Part shown: positions 26,326 to 35,085 of the stretch, one piece after another
How the letters are laid out: the number at the start of each line of letters is the position of its first letter
Numbering within the stretch: position 1 is the first letter of the stretch
Origin: JAPORK01 sp026710285
Lineage (GTDB): Bacteria > Pseudomonadota > Gammaproteobacteria > Pseudomonadales > Endozoicomonadaceae
Direction of reading: 5' to 3'
Length of the DNA stretch: 64,000 nt
NCBI GenBank assembly: GCA_965201045.1
Contig: OZ241746.1
Coordinates: 5,394,001 to 5,458,000, forward strand
Notes under the pieces: generated by a model
The model's database searches: none
Seen by the model: only the letters and a program-made list of their open reading frames with translations
What the model was told of the DNA's origin: nothing
Translations under genes and position numbers: made by a program

Positions 26326-26432
26326 CCGGATAATTTTAAATCCATAGCGCACTTGATCGTTGTTCAGTTGAAGTGCGCAATACGCTCATAAGGTATTTAT
26401 CCTGTTATATTGTGTTAACTAATGCAGGTAGT
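26224..26432 (+). repeat. Repeat F, copy 1: fucP 3' end and flank
   Basis: This covers the last 34 codons of fucP and about 105 bases beyond. A diverged direct copy is at 30583-30816, where it is noncoding. Copy 1 lacks about 20 bases present in copy 2 just before ATTGTGTTAACTAATGCAGG. Confidence 0.9.
26347..26378 (+). terminator. Hairpin downstream of fucP, conserved in the repeat copy
   Basis: GCGCACTT (26347-26354) pairs perfectly with AAGTGCGC (26371-26378). In the copy at 30706-30737 the stem is kept by a compensatory G-C to A-T pair plus two wobble pairs. It lacks a T-run, so factor-independent termination is uncertain. Confidence 0.5.
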
Positions 26433-26458
26433 TATGAATGTGCATCAATTAATCAATA

Positions 26459-26753
26459 ATGGATAAATATTTATAGTGTTTCCTCCGAATATTATAATAA
26501 AATGATCACAGGCTATGGATTCAAAAAAGGATATCCTTCAAAATAATTTTAATAAAGAAAAGTATTTATTCTTCTGACAGTTAATGGTGTAATAAATGAT
26601 GGACTCTTTTTATTTGACCATGGACTGATTACACAATTTTTTATACAAATAAAAAACTTTTACTCCTCTGTTTATATTTTAATATTAATGACGCAAGAAA
26701 CTACAAGTCAAATGTCTAAAAAATTACTATCTTCATATTTACACATAGATAAT
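26459..26753 (+). repeat. Repeat R, copy 1: same sequence as the 3' flank of the SRCR gene
   Basis: About 290 bases, nearly matching 30268-30562 which directly follows the SRCR gene. The shared part begins at ATGGATAAAT, which in copy 2 includes the SRCR gene stop codon. Copy 1 therefore looks like the tail of a lost SRCR-type gene. Confidence 0.85.
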
Positions 26754-26871
26754 AATTGCCTATCTTTTTATACCAGACAGGATATCTGGAAAAACAGATA
26801 CAAAAAATAATTTCAAAGTTATCATTACCAGTAATGCGATAACTCAATTAATCTGTATGAGGAGACTTAGT

Positions 26872-29800
26872 ATGCAGTTTTTATCCTGCCAATTAAAACA
26901 ACAAAAAGAATGCTTGGCTGGACACATTAAAAATAAAAAATATCTGCTTTTTTTAAGCACAAAAATACTCATGTTTAGCTTTTACCTGGTAATGATTAAT
27001 CCGGTATTCGGTACAATTGCTGATAGCCAGAAGCAGGCTGATCAGCGGGTATTTGTAACCGACCAGAATCTGGCTGCAAAAAAAGTGGGTCTATTGGCAC
27101 AAACACCCATGAGAGTCCTGCAAATCCTATGTCAGGCTTTTCCTGATGCACCAGTAGAAATATTACATCAGTTCAGCTTTAAAGCCTGTCATAAACATTT
27201 AGGAGAAAACGATAATATTCGTAAAACTTCTTTCTCTTCCATTCCCGGATTAAAAGAAGTAATTTCTATTTATTCTTCCGGAAAACTTGCTTCAGCAACA
27301 GCAAAAAAAAATCCTTCCTGGATTACCCTGAATGGAATGATGAAACATTTAGAACATAAAAAACAAATAAAAGATCCTGAGTTTAAATTGTTATCAGAAG
27401 TTTTACATGCTCCTGTAAATACTGAAGACTGGTATATTTATGATGGCGGAACCACTGACGAAGCCATTAATAATGTAGCCATGGAATTTTATCACTCTCT
27501 TAAGAGTGGATTTAAACGGGTATGGAACAGATTGCAGAGTAAAAGAAGTAGTGACACTCTAATTCAGACAGATAATGCTTTACGTCAACAGGTGTATGAA
27601 CAAATATTAACCTGGCATAACAAAAGGGCAGATTCTGAGACTGCAAAATATATTATTTCTCAGAATGAGAACAATTCAGATCTTACTGCTATGCAAGATA
27701 GAGAAAGTCCGGACTCTGATGAAAATGACGCTATCGGGAATAGCTACACCAACAGCAGCTGGAGTAGCAAGTCAGCAAACAAAGCAGCAAGATATTTTTG
27801 CGGTGCACTGATGCTAAGTCAATGTATTAGTTTGGGAGCATCTCTGTCAACACCACCCTATTTTGCAACAAGTGCAGTAAACAATCTGGATAATTACTGC
27901 CTGGCAACCGATGGTCAGTGTATTCCTGTAGGTAATGCAAACCTCTCCCGATTAATGACTGAAATTCCTGGCGGTAATTTTATTGCAGTAGAAAATATTA
28001 ATAGTAGTCTCAGTCTTTTGAATAATACGACAACAGACGCTGTAGTACCCGGGGAGTTCAATGGTACTTTCTCTACCGGGAATTATAGCCTGGAAGGATT
28101 CCAGATAAACGGCAGCATACCTCTTTTTGAATCATTAAATAATAGTTATATTAAGGTTAATATACCGTTGAGATCAGCGTACCATGGAGTTTGGTCTGAT
28201 GACCCTCAGCCTGTACTTGCAAAGCAGGCACTGCATAATAACAGAATTGAAGCAACATTACCAGACACGCCCATAGATATGGGAAATTTCTATACCAACC
28301 CGTTACTGAGAAACACAGAAGGTGATTATAACAAAATTACCGTCAAATATGGTATAAAACAATTGCGTGTTTATAAGCCTTCCTATGATTTATACCTGTG
28401 GCAATCAGATACAGCGATAATTACTACCGAAGTATCGGGTAATAATAATCATTTGGAACAACAGGGACGATCAGTCATTGCTCAATCGGTAAACAATAAT
28501 GTGCTGGGTAATACAGCAAAAATAATTACCGGTACCGATAATAAGCTGATTTATAAAGGCGTTCATGTTTACCAACATACGTTGAATTCTCAGGATATTC
28601 GTTTGACATATAGCGATCTCAATACAACAAAAAGCGCAACAGGACGCGGTATTTTACAAATACAAAAATCTGATCAATGGAGGAACATCTGTAGCCAGGG
28701 ATTTTCCAATGCAAGTAGTCTTGTGGCCTGCCGTCAGATAGGTTTTGATGGAGGCGGCCAAAGTGAACTGAATAATCAGAGTCCTTCATTTCCTGTTTTA
28801 CTAAATAATGTTAGCTGTGTTGGTAATGAAACAACCTTGCTACAATGTCCTCATGATTCTGTAAATCAATATAACTGCACTCAGCCGCTGGTCGGATTAC
28901 GCTGCAGAGGAGCAAAAAACTACAACAACAATATAATTTTATATTCAGGTCAAATATCTTACTTACCCGCTTTTATTGCTGAGGCTCCATTTGCTTTTCG
29001 GGACAGAACAGCTCATATAATATTAGAAGAAGCCTCTGAAAATAATAGTGTAGAAACTACAAACCCGACTGATTGGCGAAAAGCACACCAACATATGTGC
29101 GCATCAGAAAAATGTGATATTTCCTGTCATTATGTACACGAAGATTTTCACTCTGTTGCTGTTAGTGGAAATAAAACTTTTCTGGTAAGTCGTCAGCGTT
29201 ATCCAGAATTAATACAACTTCCTCTTTTTTTGTTTAATGAGTCTATAAATGAAGCCAGAGGGTTGATCATAGTTACCGATATTAGTCAACCCGGCGCTAA
29301 TGATACCATACGGTTATATCAGCCACCCTCTAATAACCATTGGTTGGGCACACTGACTCTGGATGATCCGGCTGTTTATACACCTCCGGTAAGTCATGTG
29401 GTCACTAATGATGCTCTATTATTATTGCATCGACGTCCAAAAATTTTTACTTTAAAAACCATTAAATATTTAGATCCAACCAGTGAAGCGCCTGGTATTC
29501 AGTTAAGTGAACTATCCCTCAATGTCACAAATAATGGTACATATAATAGTATTAGTTATAACTTCCCCGGAGAGAATGCCGTATTACTGAGTGAGAATGC
29601 TGCCTTCACCCATAATGAAACAACCAGTATGATCATACAGCACCCCCTGGAGCATAATGGAGAGCACTATACACTTGGTGAAGCCAATGCCACTTACCAA
29701 TTACCCCCTGAGAAATTTATTACAGCAGGTTACGATAAAGATTATCTGTATGTAGTAACAAAAGGACAGATTAATGATCAACCTGTTAACAACGAAAATT

Positions 29801-30276
29801 TAACATTTTCTCGTTACGATATACAAAGTGGTAAAAGAGATGACAGCTGGAGTGCATCAACACAGCCTAATGATCTGTTTAATGAGCAAGATGATTATAA
29901 ACTGGAGATTATTGAAGATGAAATACACATGTTGCATAGAGAGGAATTTAATTTGAATGACATTCCTCACAGATTTTGGATACCTCAATATGGTGAATGT
30001 AGTAAAATAATACGCACAGATCAGCAAGTGTTACCGGTTAACATAACAGCATCACAGCGAAAATTACAACCAACACCACAGCCAACATTAGAACCTACAT
30101 TAGAGCCAACATCAAAAGAAGATAACAATACGGGAGCTATTATCGGAGGAGTTATTGGAGGAGTTGCTGTAATAGCTGGTGCAACAGGAGCGGCTGTTTT
30201 GATAGCAAAGGTGTGTAAGAATAAAAAACACAATAATAACGATGAAAATCATTCGGATAAAGAAAATGATGGATAA
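26872..30276 (+). CDS. Membrane-anchored SRCR-domain protein
   Basis: Large envelope protein of 1134 residues. The ATG at 26872 is chosen because GAGGAGA precedes it by six bases; the ATG at 26857 lies before that site. A long signal segment (about 24-48, LLFLSTKILMFSFYLVMI) starts it. Residues 577-682 form a scavenger-receptor cysteine-rich domain with six cysteines (NICSQGF, VACRQIGF, NVSCVG, LLQCPHD, YNCTQ, LRCRG). A P/T-rich stalk (PTPQPTLEPTLEPT) leads to a C-terminal membrane helix (about 1087-1110, IIGGVIGGVAVIAGATGAAV) and a short basic, then acidic tail. This is a eukaryotic type I receptor layout, rare in bacteria. SRCR domains bind proteins and glycans; adhesion or host mimicry is inference. 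Confidence 0.8.
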   Translation: MQFLSCQLKQQKECLAGHIKNKKYLLFLSTKILMFSFYLVMINPVFGTIADSQKQADQRVFVTDQNLAAKKVGLLAQTPMRVLQILCQAFPDAPVEILHQFSFKACHKHLGENDNIRKTSFSSIPGLKEVISIYSSGKLASATAKKNPSWITLNGMMKHLEHKKQIKDPEFKLLSEVLHAPVNTEDWYIYDGGTTDEAINNVAMEFYHSLKSGFKRVWNRLQSKRSSDTLIQTDNALRQQVYEQILTWHNKRADSETAKYIISQNENNSDLTAMQDRESPDSDENDAIGNSYTNSSWSSKSANKAARYFCGALMLSQCISLGASLSTPPYFATSAVNNLDNYCLATDGQCIPVGNANLSRLMTEIPGGNFIAVENINSSLSLLNNTTTDAVVPGEFNGTFSTGNYSLEGFQINGSIPLFESLNNSYIKVNIPLRSAYHGVWSDDPQPVLAKQALHNNRIEATLPDTPIDMGNFYTNPLLRNTEGDYNKITVKYGIKQLRVYKPSYDLYLWQSDTAIITTEVSGNNNHLEQQGRSVIAQSVNNNVLGNTAKIITGTDNKLIYKGVHVYQHTLNSQDIRLTYSDLNTTKSATGRGILQIQKSDQWRNICSQGFSNASSLVACRQIGFDGGGQSELNNQSPSFPVLLNNVSCVGNETTLLQCPHDSVNQYNCTQPLVGLRCRGAKNYNNNIILYSGQISYLPAFIAEAPFAFRDRTAHIILEEASENNSVETTNPTDWRKAHQHMCASEKCDISCHYVHEDFHSVAVSGNKTFLVSRQRYPELIQLPLFLFNESINEARGLIIVTDISQPGANDTIRLYQPPSNNHWLGTLTLDDPAVYTPPVSHVVTNDALLLLHRRPKIFTLKTIKYLDPTSEAPGIQLSELSLNVTNNGTYNSISYNFPGENAVLLSENAAFTHNETTSMIIQHPLEHNGEHYTLGEANATYQLPPEKFITAGYDKDYLYVVTKGQINDQPVNNENLTFSRYDIQSGKRDDSWSASTQPNDLFNEQDDYKLEIIEDEIHMLHREEFNLNDIPHRFWIPQYGECSKIIRTDQQVLPVNITASQRKLQPTPQPTLEPTLEPTSKEDNNTGAIIGGVIGGVAVIAGATGAAVLIAKVCKNKKHNNNDENHSDKENDG

Positions 30277-30562
30277 ATTTTTATAGGAGTTTTCCCTAAA
30301 TATTATAATAAAATTATCACAGACTATGGATTCAAAGAAGGAAATCCTTCAAAATAGTTTTAATAAAGAAAAGCATTTCTTCTTCTGACAGTTGATAATT
30401 TAACAAATGATGGACTCTTTTTATTTGACCATGAATTGGTCATATAATTTTTTTTATAAAAATAAAAAACTTTTACTCCTCTGTTTATATTTTAAGATTA
30501 ATGACAAAAGCAACTATAAGTCAAATGTCTAAAAAATTAATATTTTTCATATTTACACATAA
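30268..30562 (+). repeat. Repeat R, copy 2: 3' flank of the SRCR gene
   Basis: Direct repeat of 26459-26753, beginning at the SRCR stop codon. Shared blocks include TTATTTGACCATG and AAAAACTTTTACTCCTCTGT. It fills the first half of the 554-base gap after the gene; no ORF is visible. Confidence 0.85.
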
Positions 30563-30582
30563 GCAATCGTTAACTATATTTT

Positions 30583-30816
30583 GATCCCAGCAATATAGAT
30601 TATGCATTTATTGTGCCTGCAATTTGTTTTATTTATATTTTTTTCTAATCTTTCCGGAGCAGTAAACCCCGGAAAAATAGTTAGCCAGATAACTTTAAAT
30701 CCATAGCACACTTCATCGTTATTCAGTTGAGGTGTGTAATACGCTTAAAGGTGTTTCTCCTGTTATTAACGCTGAATTTTGTATATTGTGTTAACTAATG
30801 CAGGTAGTTATGAATG
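30583..30816 (+). repeat. Repeat F, copy 2: diverged fucP 3' end
   Basis: Starts GATCCCAGCAATATAGATTA, matching codons inside fucP from 26224. The frame is broken by a stop (TTTTTTTCTAATC in place of GTTTTCTATTC). It ends at the 3' end of the convergent aldo-keto reductase gene, and is therefore probably the ancestral downstream flank of fucP. Confidence 0.88.
30706..30737. terminator. Hairpin between convergent genes, repeat copy 2
   Basis: GCACACTT with AGGTGTGT forms an eight-pair stem with two wobble pairs. One pair is a compensatory change relative to 26347-26378. It lies 94 bases from the end of the aldo-keto reductase gene and could end transcripts from both sides. Confidence 0.45.
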
Positions 30817-30830
30817 TAATGATACCCGTT

Positions 30831-31832
30831 TTACTCCTTAATAATTCCCTCATCATGCAGAGCTCTCCAAAATTCATCAGGAATCGGGTGCTCTTTCCAT
30901 GTAATACAATCAGTGACCTGAGAAGGGTATCTGAAACCGGTAACCGTGGATGAAACCGCCTGATGTTGCAGAGGAAACTGTAATGCTGCCGCAGGCAAAG
31001 GAATCTGATAATGCGCACAAATTTTTTCGATGACTCGCACTTTATCAAGAATACTTTCCGGGGCATCCACATGATCATATCTGGCACCCGTTTTGGAGCC
31101 TTTTGCCAAAATACCAGAACCAAAAGGACCTGCCTGCAAAATGGATATACCCCTTTCATAGCACTGATCAAGAAAACCATTCTGTTTTGCACTCTGATCA
31201 AGCAGTGTAAAATTACCTTGCAGCATAAAACAATCAAAATCACCATACTTAAGTGCAGCATTACACACCTGACTTTCTTTTATCCCTAAACTAATCGCTT
31301 TGATAAATCCGTTATTTTTTAATTCATCCAGCGCTTTTAGCCCCGAATCCATTGCATCCCGAAAATGCTTATCAAATGTTTCACCCAGGACAATATTGTC
31401 TAAATCATGCATATGCATAATATCAATGGTATTTAAACTCATACGCTGCATGCTGTCTTCAGCACAACGCATAATACCATCATAGGAATAGTCGTATTCT
31501 ACAGAAAAGGGCAGGTGATCAATAAACCATGGTTCATCACCCGCCACTTTTTTAACGGAAGACTTAAGACGTTTTCCTACTTTAGTAGAAACAATAAAGT
31601 CTTCACGTGGATATTCGTACAACGCATGTCCTAACCTGACTTCACTCAGTCCATGACCATATTGAGCTGCGGTATCAAAATAGCAGATATTATTTTCCCA
31701 GGCCGTTTTTATAGTTGCTTCTGCTTCAGAATTACTAACTTTTCTGTATAAATTACCAATCGAGGCACCACCGAATCCAAGCTCAGTGACAAATAAATTG
31801 GTTTTTCCTAATCTGCGTGTTTGCATTATCAT
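30831..31832 (-). CDS. Aldo/keto reductase, probable L-fucose 1-dehydrogenase
   Basis: NAD(P)-dependent TIM-barrel oxidoreductase of 333 residues. It has the family start RRLGKTNLFVTELGFGGASI, the catalytic region YFDTAAQYGHGLSE (Asp and Tyr), STKVG (Lys) and MHMHDLD (His). This is the subgroup of D-threo-aldose (L-fucose/L-galactose) 1-dehydrogenases. Last gene of the fucose operon, with its ATG overlapping the dehydratase stop as ATGA. It would oxidise L-fucose to L-fucono-lactone. Assignment rests on family plus neighbours. Confidence 0.82.
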   Translation of the reverse strand: MIMQTRRLGKTNLFVTELGFGGASIGNLYRKVSNSEAEATIKTAWENNICYFDTAAQYGHGLSEVRLGHALYEYPREDFIVSTKVGKRLKSSVKKVAGDEPWFIDHLPFSVEYDYSYDGIMRCAEDSMQRMSLNTIDIMHMHDLDNIVLGETFDKHFRDAMDSGLKALDELKNNGFIKAISLGIKESQVCNAALKYGDFDCFMLQGNFTLLDQSAKQNGFLDQCYERGISILQAGPFGSGILAKGSKTGARYDHVDAPESILDKVRVIEKICAHYQIPLPAAALQFPLQHQAVSSTVTGFRYPSQVTDCITWKEHPIPDEFWRALHDEGIIKE

Positions 31833-33154
31833 TTCCTTTCTGTTGAGTGAGAAGAAATATTATTACACCATGCTTTACCAACCGGAAACGCGAAAATATC
31901 AAGAGAGTCTTCATGCATGGTGATACTATAACCTGGTGATCCAGGTACTCTGTAAGCACCTCCTTTTATTACAACCGGATTTACAAAGTGTTCATGCAGG
32001 TGATCAACATACTCTATAACCCGGTTTTTTGTAGTACCGGAAATAGATATATAATCAATCATGGATAGATGTTGTACGTATTCACACAACCCTACGCCAC
32101 CAGCATGCGGGCAAACGGGAATATCATATTTTGCAGCCATTAGATAAACGGCTAGCACTTCATTCACTCCACCTAAACGGCAACTGTCTATTTGGCAAAT
32201 ATCTATTGCACCAGATTCAATAAACTGCTTAAACATTATTCGATTCTGACAATGCTCACCTGTGGCAACCCTGGTGGCAATGCCTTCACGAATTTTTTTA
32301 TGCCCCAACACATCGTCAGGGCTTGTAGGTTCTTCAATCCACCAGATATCAAACGGTTCTAATGCTTTCACCCACTCAATAGCCTGATTAACTTCCCAGC
32401 GCTGATTTGCATCAATCATCAGTTTGCGTTCAGGTCCGATAATTTCTCTGGCAATACGACAACGCTGCATATCATCTTCAAGATTTTCACCCACTTTTAG
32501 TTTAATATGGGTCCACCCGGATTCTACAGCCTGCTCACATAAATGACGAAATTTTTCTTCAGAGTAACCAAGCCATCCGGCAGAAGTTGTATAAGCAGGA
32601 TAACCATACTTGATCAGTGTCTTTTTACGTTCTGCTTTTCCTGCTTCTTTTCTCTTAAGAAGATCCAGCGCTTCTTCTTTGGTAAGCACATCGGTAAGAT
32701 AGGTAAAATCAATAAGATCAACAAATGCTTGTGGAGATAAATCACTCACCAACTCCCACACAGGTTTACCTTCGGTTTTTGCCCAAAGATCCCATACTGC
32801 ATTAACGACTGCTGCGGTTGCCAGATGGATGACACCTTTATCAGGACCGAGCCAGCGAAGTTGAGAGTCACCGGTAATATATTGCCAGAACTCTCCCATA
32901 TTACGGGTGAATTCACTCAGTTCATGCCCTTCAATCAGATATTTTAGAGCATTAATTGCAGCAACACAAACCTCATTACCCCTGCCTATCGTAAATGTTA
33001 ATCCATGACCCTGTAGTGCAGGTTCGCTGGTTTTGAGTGTAACGTAGGTTGCAGAATAATCCGGATCTTTATTCATGGCATCAGAGCCATCAAGTGATCG
33101 GGATGTTGGAAAACGGATATCTCTGACACTAAGATTAGTAATAAAAATACTCAT
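31829..33154 (-). CDS. L-fuconate dehydratase, enolase superfamily
   Basis: Mandelate racemase-like enzyme of 441 residues that turns L-fuconate into 2-keto-3-deoxy-L-fuconate. Catalytic Lys lies in THIKLKVG. Mg2+ ligands are Asp in LMIDANQRW, Glu in WWIEEPTSPDD and Glu in VATGEHCQNR. The general base His is in CPHAGGVGLCEYV. The N-terminal motif IRFPTSRSLDGSDAMN is characteristic of fuconate dehydratases. Third gene of the operon, 67 bases after the hydrolase gene. Confidence 0.93.
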   Translation of the reverse strand: MSIFITNLSVRDIRFPTSRSLDGSDAMNKDPDYSATYVTLKTSEPALQGHGLTFTIGRGNEVCVAAINALKYLIEGHELSEFTRNMGEFWQYITGDSQLRWLGPDKGVIHLATAAVVNAVWDLWAKTEGKPVWELVSDLSPQAFVDLIDFTYLTDVLTKEEALDLLKRKEAGKAERKKTLIKYGYPAYTTSAGWLGYSEEKFRHLCEQAVESGWTHIKLKVGENLEDDMQRCRIAREIIGPERKLMIDANQRWEVNQAIEWVKALEPFDIWWIEEPTSPDDVLGHKKIREGIATRVATGEHCQNRIMFKQFIESGAIDICQIDSCRLGGVNEVLAVYLMAAKYDIPVCPHAGGVGLCEYVQHLSMIDYISISGTTKNRVIEYVDHLHEHFVNPVVIKGGAYRVPGSPGYSITMHEDSLDIFAFPVGKAWCNNISSHSTERK

Positions 33155-33221
33155 TAAAATTGTCTCAGTCTATTTATGTCTGTTATCAGATGACTGTTTA
33201 GATTAAATAAAACAAAAGAAA

Positions 33222-34064
33222 TTATTCGGCGATAGTCTTTTGTACTTGTTCACCCAGCCCTTCAATAGCAAGCTTAATCGTCTGTTCAGGACGAAGGTAA
33301 ACAGGCGGTTTTTGTCCCAAACCAACCCCTGCTGGTGTACCAGTAGAGATAATATCTCCAGGATATAATGTCATAAAATGACTCAGATAACTAACCAAAT
33401 GAGCTACATTAAAAATCATATTGCTGGTACTACCATTTTGATAGCGCTTGCCATCTACTTCAAGCCACAGATGCAGATTTTGTGGATTTGGTACTTCGTC
33501 ACAAGTGACAAGATAAGGACCAATGGGTGCAAAAGTATCACAGCTCTTACCTTTGACCCATTGTCCTCCATGCTCCAGCTGGTAAGTACGTTCCGATATA
33601 TCGTTGATAATACAATAACCTGCTACATGATCATGTGCTTGCTCGTTGCTGACACGCCGGGTACGCTGACCAATAATAACTCCAAGCTCCACTTCCCAGT
33701 CGGTTTTTTTGGAGCCGGCAGGAATGATAACACGATCATTTGGACCACAGATAGCACTGGTGAACTTAGCGAAGATAATTGGCTCTTCCGGCTTTTTTGC
33801 ACCAGTCTCTTCAGCGTGATCTGAATAGTTAAGACCAATGCAGATGAACTTGCCCACATGGTTAACACAGGGACCGATTCGAACATCATCGGTAATAACC
33901 GGTAAACTACTGACGTCAATCTGCTGCAATTGTGCAATACCCTCTGGTGTAATAGTATGATCTGCAATATCATCTACAACACCTGAGAGATCACAAATAT
34001 TTCCATGGTCGTCTTTAAGACCAGGCTTTTCCTGCCCCACAGGGCCATAACGAAGCAATTTCAT
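33222..34064 (-). CDS. FAH-family 2,4-diketo-3-deoxy-L-fuconate hydrolase
   Basis: Fumarylacetoacetate hydrolase-family enzyme, 280 residues. Fold motifs are KFICIGLNYSDHAEE, the metal-ligand segment KTDWEVELGVIIG, and the C-terminal GDIISTGTPAGVG. In this operon its substrate is probably 2,4-diketo-3-deoxy-L-fuconate, cleaved to pyruvate and L-lactate. A 2-keto acid hydratase of the same family would look alike; the neighbours decide. Second gene of the operon. Confidence 0.85.
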   Translation of the reverse strand: MKLLRYGPVGQEKPGLKDDHGNICDLSGVVDDIADHTITPEGIAQLQQIDVSSLPVITDDVRIGPCVNHVGKFICIGLNYSDHAEETGAKKPEEPIIFAKFTSAICGPNDRVIIPAGSKKTDWEVELGVIIGQRTRRVSNEQAHDHVAGYCIINDISERTYQLEHGGQWVKGKSCDTFAPIGPYLVTCDEVPNPQNLHLWLEVDGKRYQNGSTSNMIFNVAHLVSYLSHFMTLYPGDIISTGTPAGVGLGQKPPVYLRPEQTIKLAIEGLGEQVQKTIAE

Positions 34065-34109
34065 ATAAAGTCCTCAATTTTTTAAATTAATAGCTGTTAA
34101 TATGGTGAC

Positions 34110-34853
34110 TTACAGACTCCATCCACCATCAATAATATGGGCAACACCAGTGGTGTAAGCACTTTCATCAGAAGCAAGATAAACAGCCAGTGCAGCAATT
34201 TCTTCTGCTTTTCCGAGGCGACCCATAGGTTGACGGGCAATAAAGGCTTCTCTTACTTCATCAGTACCACCTTGTGCCTTAATGCGTTCTTCCAGTGAAG
34301 GAGATTCCACCGTACCCGGACAAATAGCATTGCAGCGAATACCCTGTTTGATAAAGTCAGCAGCAATCGATTTTGTCATTCCAATAACTGCCGCTTTAGT
34401 AGCACTATAAACAAAGCGGCTGGCAACTCCTTTTATACCTGAAGCCACTGAAGACATATTAATAATATTTCCATTATTTTGTGCCAGCATACCCGGAAGA
34501 AATGTCTGAATGAGACGATACATTGCGGTCACATTGATATCAAAGCTATACTGCCATTGAGCTTCTGAGCACTCAAGGACAGAACCATGATCCACATAAC
34601 CGGCACAATTAAACAACACGTCAACCGACTTTAATTTATGTGGGATGGTTTTGATGGCCTGTACATCTGTAACATCGAGTTTGTAACCAGTAATAGATGT
34701 ATGCTGACTTTCCAGGTCATGCAGAAGTTGCTGGTTAATATCCGTTGCGATAACGGAAGCACCCTCATTCGCAAAGGCTAGCGCTGATGCTTTTCCAATA
34801 CCCTGACCAGCAGCAGTGATAAATATTTTTTTATTACACAGGCGTTGATACAT
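34110..34853 (-). CDS. SDR family 2-keto-3-deoxy-L-fuconate dehydrogenase
   Basis: Short-chain dehydrogenase of 247 residues with an NAD-binding loop AAGQGIGKAS, an acidic residue after the second strand (ATDIN) favouring NAD+, and the catalytic Ser/Tyr/Lys set (NMSSVAS, then YSATK). The C-terminal VDGGWSL is typical. It would oxidise 2-keto-3-deoxy-L-fuconate to the 2,4-diketo product. First gene of the operon, 46 bases before the hydrolase gene. Its promoter must lie in 34854-35085. Confidence 0.87.
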   Translation of the reverse strand: MYQRLCNKKIFITAAGQGIGKASALAFANEGASVIATDINQQLLHDLESQHTSITGYKLDVTDVQAIKTIPHKLKSVDVLFNCAGYVDHGSVLECSEAQWQYSFDINVTAMYRLIQTFLPGMLAQNNGNIINMSSVASGIKGVASRFVYSATKAAVIGMTKSIAADFIKQGIRCNAICPGTVESPSLEERIKAQGGTDEVREAFIARQPMGRLGKAEEIAALAVYLASDESAYTTGVAHIIDGGWSL

Positions 34854-35085
34854 AATTAAGTGATGTTCCTGTATTTATTAAAAATCAAATTGTTGTATTG
34901 TTATTAGCCTTCTTTTTCGGAAGTTTGTAGTAACCGTAAAGCAAGGTTGTACTTAATGATAATTATTAAGATGCACGCAGTGTAGCAGAAAATAATAATG
35001 TACCTGATTGTAGTAACTAAGATATGGTTAATTTTCCTCTCTTTTTTTCATCTGATCAGTAATGAACGTTGATAAATATTTCATG

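Noticed and set aside
26459..26753. Repeat R as an insertion sequence or CRISPR-like element
   Set aside because: Only two copies are present, with no terminal repeats, no target duplication and no spacer pattern. They are explained as gene 3' flanks.
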